Below, one piece after another: positions 15,041 through 16,521 of a stretch of DNA of 16,521 nucleotides; within the stretch, counting starts at the first letter, position 1, and the number at the start of each line of letters is the position of its first letter. Where the stretch lies: NCBI GenBank assembly GCA_964631375.1, contig CAZVYQ010000051.1, positions 1 to 16,521 on the forward strand, read 5' to 3'. The stretch comes from JAAYYM01 sp964631375. GTDB taxonomy: Bacteria > Bacillota > Clostridia > Lachnospirales > Lachnospiraceae. The notes beneath the pieces are model-generated. The model saw nothing but the letters and a program-made list of their open reading frames with translations, had not been told where the DNA came from and did no database searches. Both the position numbers and the translations under genes were made by a program.

Positions 15041-15843
15041 GTAAATTATTAAAACATGAATGGAAGGCTGTCACAAAGGTGATGCTTCCTGCGAATCTTG
15101 TACTGATTGCAATTACAATCATTGGGCGGATTATGATATCTGCAAGGATATATGAATCCGAAAATGAAATCATACAAATCATATTGGGTCTCAGTACAGC
15201 AATCTATATTTTGTGTTTGTTGGCAGTAGCGTTACTGTGTACCATCTTTTTGGGCTACCGTTTTTATAAGACAACATATACGGATGAAGGATATCTGCTT
15301 CATACACTGCCAGTTAATACACATGAGATCATTTCATCAAAACTGATTGTTGGGGCCGCGTGGTCATTGATTACTTCATTATTTTTATTTGCATCAGTGA
15401 TTCTGCTTGTACTGGGTCTGGTACCGGCAAATGATCTGTCAGCAGTTATGAGAGAGATTTCCTATGGTATTAATCATTATATTGGAAGCAGATTTACTGC
15501 ATGGTGTATTTTCTTCGTATTTATGATGATCATTTCCACCATATATTCAATTTTGTGGCTGTACGCAGGGATTTCATTTGGTCAATTGTTTCCAAAACAC
15601 AAGGTGGTTGGGGCATTTATAGGATTTGCAGTCATTTACTTTGCGTCACAAATTGTATCACTGATTTCCATGTTGATTGGAGGAATTGCAGGTCAGGCTT
15701 TGGTAATTGATGAATCAGTAGAGGCTTTCATCTCTTATATGGAATCAGTTTACCTAATGTCATTTGGCATTTCTGTTGTGTTTGGAGTGCTGTTCTACGT
15801 CTTTACGAACTATATGATGAAGAAGAAATTGAATCTTGATTGA
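15034..15843 (+). CDS. ABC transporter permease, six predicted TM helices
   Basis: A 269-residue hydrophobic protein. ATG 15034 has GGGAGGTG at 15021-15028 with a 5-nt spacer and overlaps the ATPase gene by 7 nt, so the pair is made together. Six hydrophobic segments are visible: around residues 17-38, 45-78, 101-130, 156-184, 189-217 and 244-263. The cytoplasmic segment between the second and third (TTYTDEGYLLHTLPV) matches the conserved loop of ABC-2-type permeases such as those found in YtrC-like and lantibiotic-immunity systems. Only one permease is encoded, so the transporter is probably a homodimer of this subunit with two copies of the ATPase. It is the last gene of the operon and is followed by a terminator. 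Direction and substrate cannot be read from sequence. Confidence 0.85.
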   Translation: MLGKLLKHEWKAVTKVMLPANLVLIAITIIGRIMISARIYESENEIIQIILGLSTAIYILCLLAVALLCTIFLGYRFYKTTYTDEGYLLHTLPVNTHEIISSKLIVGAAWSLITSLFLFASVILLVLGLVPANDLSAVMREISYGINHYIGSRFTAWCIFFVFMMIISTIYSILWLYAGISFGQLFPKHKVVGAFIGFAVIYFASQIVSLISMLIGGIAGQALVIDESVEAFISYMESVYLMSFGISVVFGVLFYVFTNYMMKKKLNLD

Positions 15844-15868
15844 TTCATATAATCAGATACATGAAAAA

Positions 15869-15899
15869 CCTCCAGATTTAACAGATCTGGGGGCTTTTT
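15869..15899 (+). terminator. Intrinsic terminator of the gntR-ABC operon
   Basis: CCTCCAGAT (15869-15877) pairs with ATCTGGGGG (15885-15893), with one G-U pair, around a 7-nt loop and followed after one C by TTTTT. It lies about 25 nt after the permease stop. Confidence 0.85.
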
Positions 15900-15943
15900 C
15901 CTTGTATATTACCAAAATAATTTGTAAAAAAAAGAAAAAAGAA

Positions 15944-15972
15944 ATGACAGATATATGATGTTGCGGTATAAT
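15944..15972 (+). promoter_or_regulatory. Sigma-A promoter of the small ATPase-like gene
   Basis: ATGACA at 15944-15949 and a perfect TATAAT at 15967-15972 with a 17-nt spacer. A purine-rich A tract (15926-15944) just upstream could act as an UP element. The start of transcription should be near 15979. Confidence 0.75.
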
Positions 15973-16004
15973 AAGCATGCTAAGGGTTAATGGAGTTGTG
16001 TATC

Positions 16005-16412
16005 ATGCATAAGAATAGTAGTATCAAATACAACATCATAAATGGTCAATTTGACTTTTCTGATTTTTTCGATACATGTGATCGTTATGGCAGAAGCAAG
16101 AGGCTATCGGTCAAGGAAATCAACATGATTCAACTGATGATTGAAGAGATTGTGGTGAATCATTTGCTGAAGCATACCGGGAATATCAGATTTGAGATTA
16201 CATGTCCAAAGGATGGTAAAGATGTAGAGATTCTTCTTGATTATGAAGGAGATGCTTATAATTTATATACCGCTGATGAAAAAAATATGCTGTCACGAAC
16301 CATCATTTTATGTTTAACCCAAAGAAGCGTATACAGTTATGATTCCATGAACCATTTATCTATTGTGATGCAGCTGGGGGTTGGAGGAGAGCCTGTTATA
16401 TTGGAATTGTAG
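16005..16412 (+). CDS. Small RsbW-like (HATPase_c_2-type) protein
   Basis: A 135-residue soluble protein. ATG 16005 has GGAG at 15992-15995 with 9-nt spacing; ATG 15990 is in frame, five residues longer, and its AAGGG is only 3 nt away, so it is less likely. The segment MIQLMIEEIVVNHLLKHTG (41-59) matches the N-box helix of RsbW/serine-kinase-type GHKL ATPases (Glu47/Glu48, Asn52). ILLDYEGDAYNL (77-88) would be the degenerate DxGxPF box, and SVYSYDSMNHLSIVMQL (108-124) the final strand seen in such domains. The second glycine-rich ATP-lid box is not recognisable, so ATP binding is doubtful. This may be a protein-interaction module of an anti-sigma or partner-switching kind. No antagonist or sigma gene is adjacent. 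It is a single gene with its own promoter and terminator. Confidence 0.6.
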   Translation: MHKNSSIKYNIINGQFDFSDFFDTCDRYGRSKRLSVKEINMIQLMIEEIVVNHLLKHTGNIRFEITCPKDGKDVEILLDYEGDAYNLYTADEKNMLSRTIILCLTQRSVYSYDSMNHLSIVMQLGVGGEPVILEL

Positions 16413-16425
16413 AATTGATTTGATT

Positions 16426-16463
16426 AAGTCATGGGCATCGGGAGATGTTACATGACTTTTTTT
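16426..16463 (+). terminator. Intrinsic terminator of the small ATPase-like gene
   Basis: AAGTCATG (16426-16433) pairs with CATGACTT (16451-16458), with an inner weak stem GCATC/GATGT, and is followed by a T run to 16463. It lies about 14 nt after the stop codon. Confidence 0.8.
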
Positions 16464-16487
16464 GATACCATATCTTGCATGAAGTAC

Positions 16488-16516
16488 TTGTGAAAGGGGC
16501 ATATTTGGTGTATAGT
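16488..16516 (+). promoter_or_regulatory. Promoter for a gene beyond the right edge
   Basis: TTGTGA at 16488-16493 and TATAGT at 16511-16516 with 17-nt spacing, just after the preceding terminator. Its target is outside the window. Confidence 0.55.
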
Positions 16517-16521
16517 AAAAT

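Overview
The window looks like a chromosomal segment of a low-GC Clostridium-class Firmicute, most likely a Lachnospiraceae member of the Roseburia/Agathobacter/Butyrivibrio kind. The reasons are AT-rich coding sequence with many AGA/ATA codons, strong GGAGG-type ribosome binding sites, sigma-A-like promoters, a class A RNase P RNA, a DUF5662 protein and several large multidomain signalling proteins. Taxonomy is inferred from style and families, not from a database match.

Left part (1-6527, + strand): a tight four-gene signalling operon. It starts with the C-terminal part of a gene cut by the window edge (probable receiver tail, degenerate GGDEF, intact EAL: a likely c-di-GMP phosphodiesterase). 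A secreted VanW-domain protein, a small HPt phosphotransfer protein and a 1241-residue CheB-CheR-coiled coil-PAS-histidine kinase-receiver fusion follow. The combination suggests a phosphorelay (kinase receiver to HPt to the receiver of the EAL protein) joining chemosensory-type methylation/demethylation chemistry to c-di-GMP turnover.

Middle (6528-9047): rnpB, the RNase P RNA, has its own promoter and is followed after 27 nt by a DUF5662 gene with no terminator between them. A convergent N-acetylmuramoyl-L-alanine amidase lies on the minus strand and shares a hairpin with the end of the DUF5662 gene. A divergently placed, apparently orphan metal-ABC (ZnuB/TroC-like) permease has a near-consensus promoter.

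Right-middle (9048-13863): a cytoplasmic LacI-type ligand-binding/GAF-like/GGDEF protein (probable diguanylate cyclase responding to a small ligand) ends at a clear terminator. It is followed by a SpoIID-like, peptidoglycan-binding protein without a signal peptide, and by a GH1 beta-glucosidase with its own promoter.

Right (13864-16521): a YtrA-type GntR repressor, ABC ATPase and six-helix permease form an overlapping three-gene operon. Its promoter is embedded in a 19-bp inverted repeat plus a third copy of the same 9-mer, so it is probably autoregulated. A terminator, a small RsbW-like (HATPase-type) protein with its own promoter, another terminator and a promoter pointing out of the window complete the segment.

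No tRNA, CRISPR array, transposase or phage structural gene was seen. The c-di-GMP theme occurs twice (one phosphodiesterase, one cyclase), and cell-envelope proteins occur three times (VanW, amidase, SpoIID-like).
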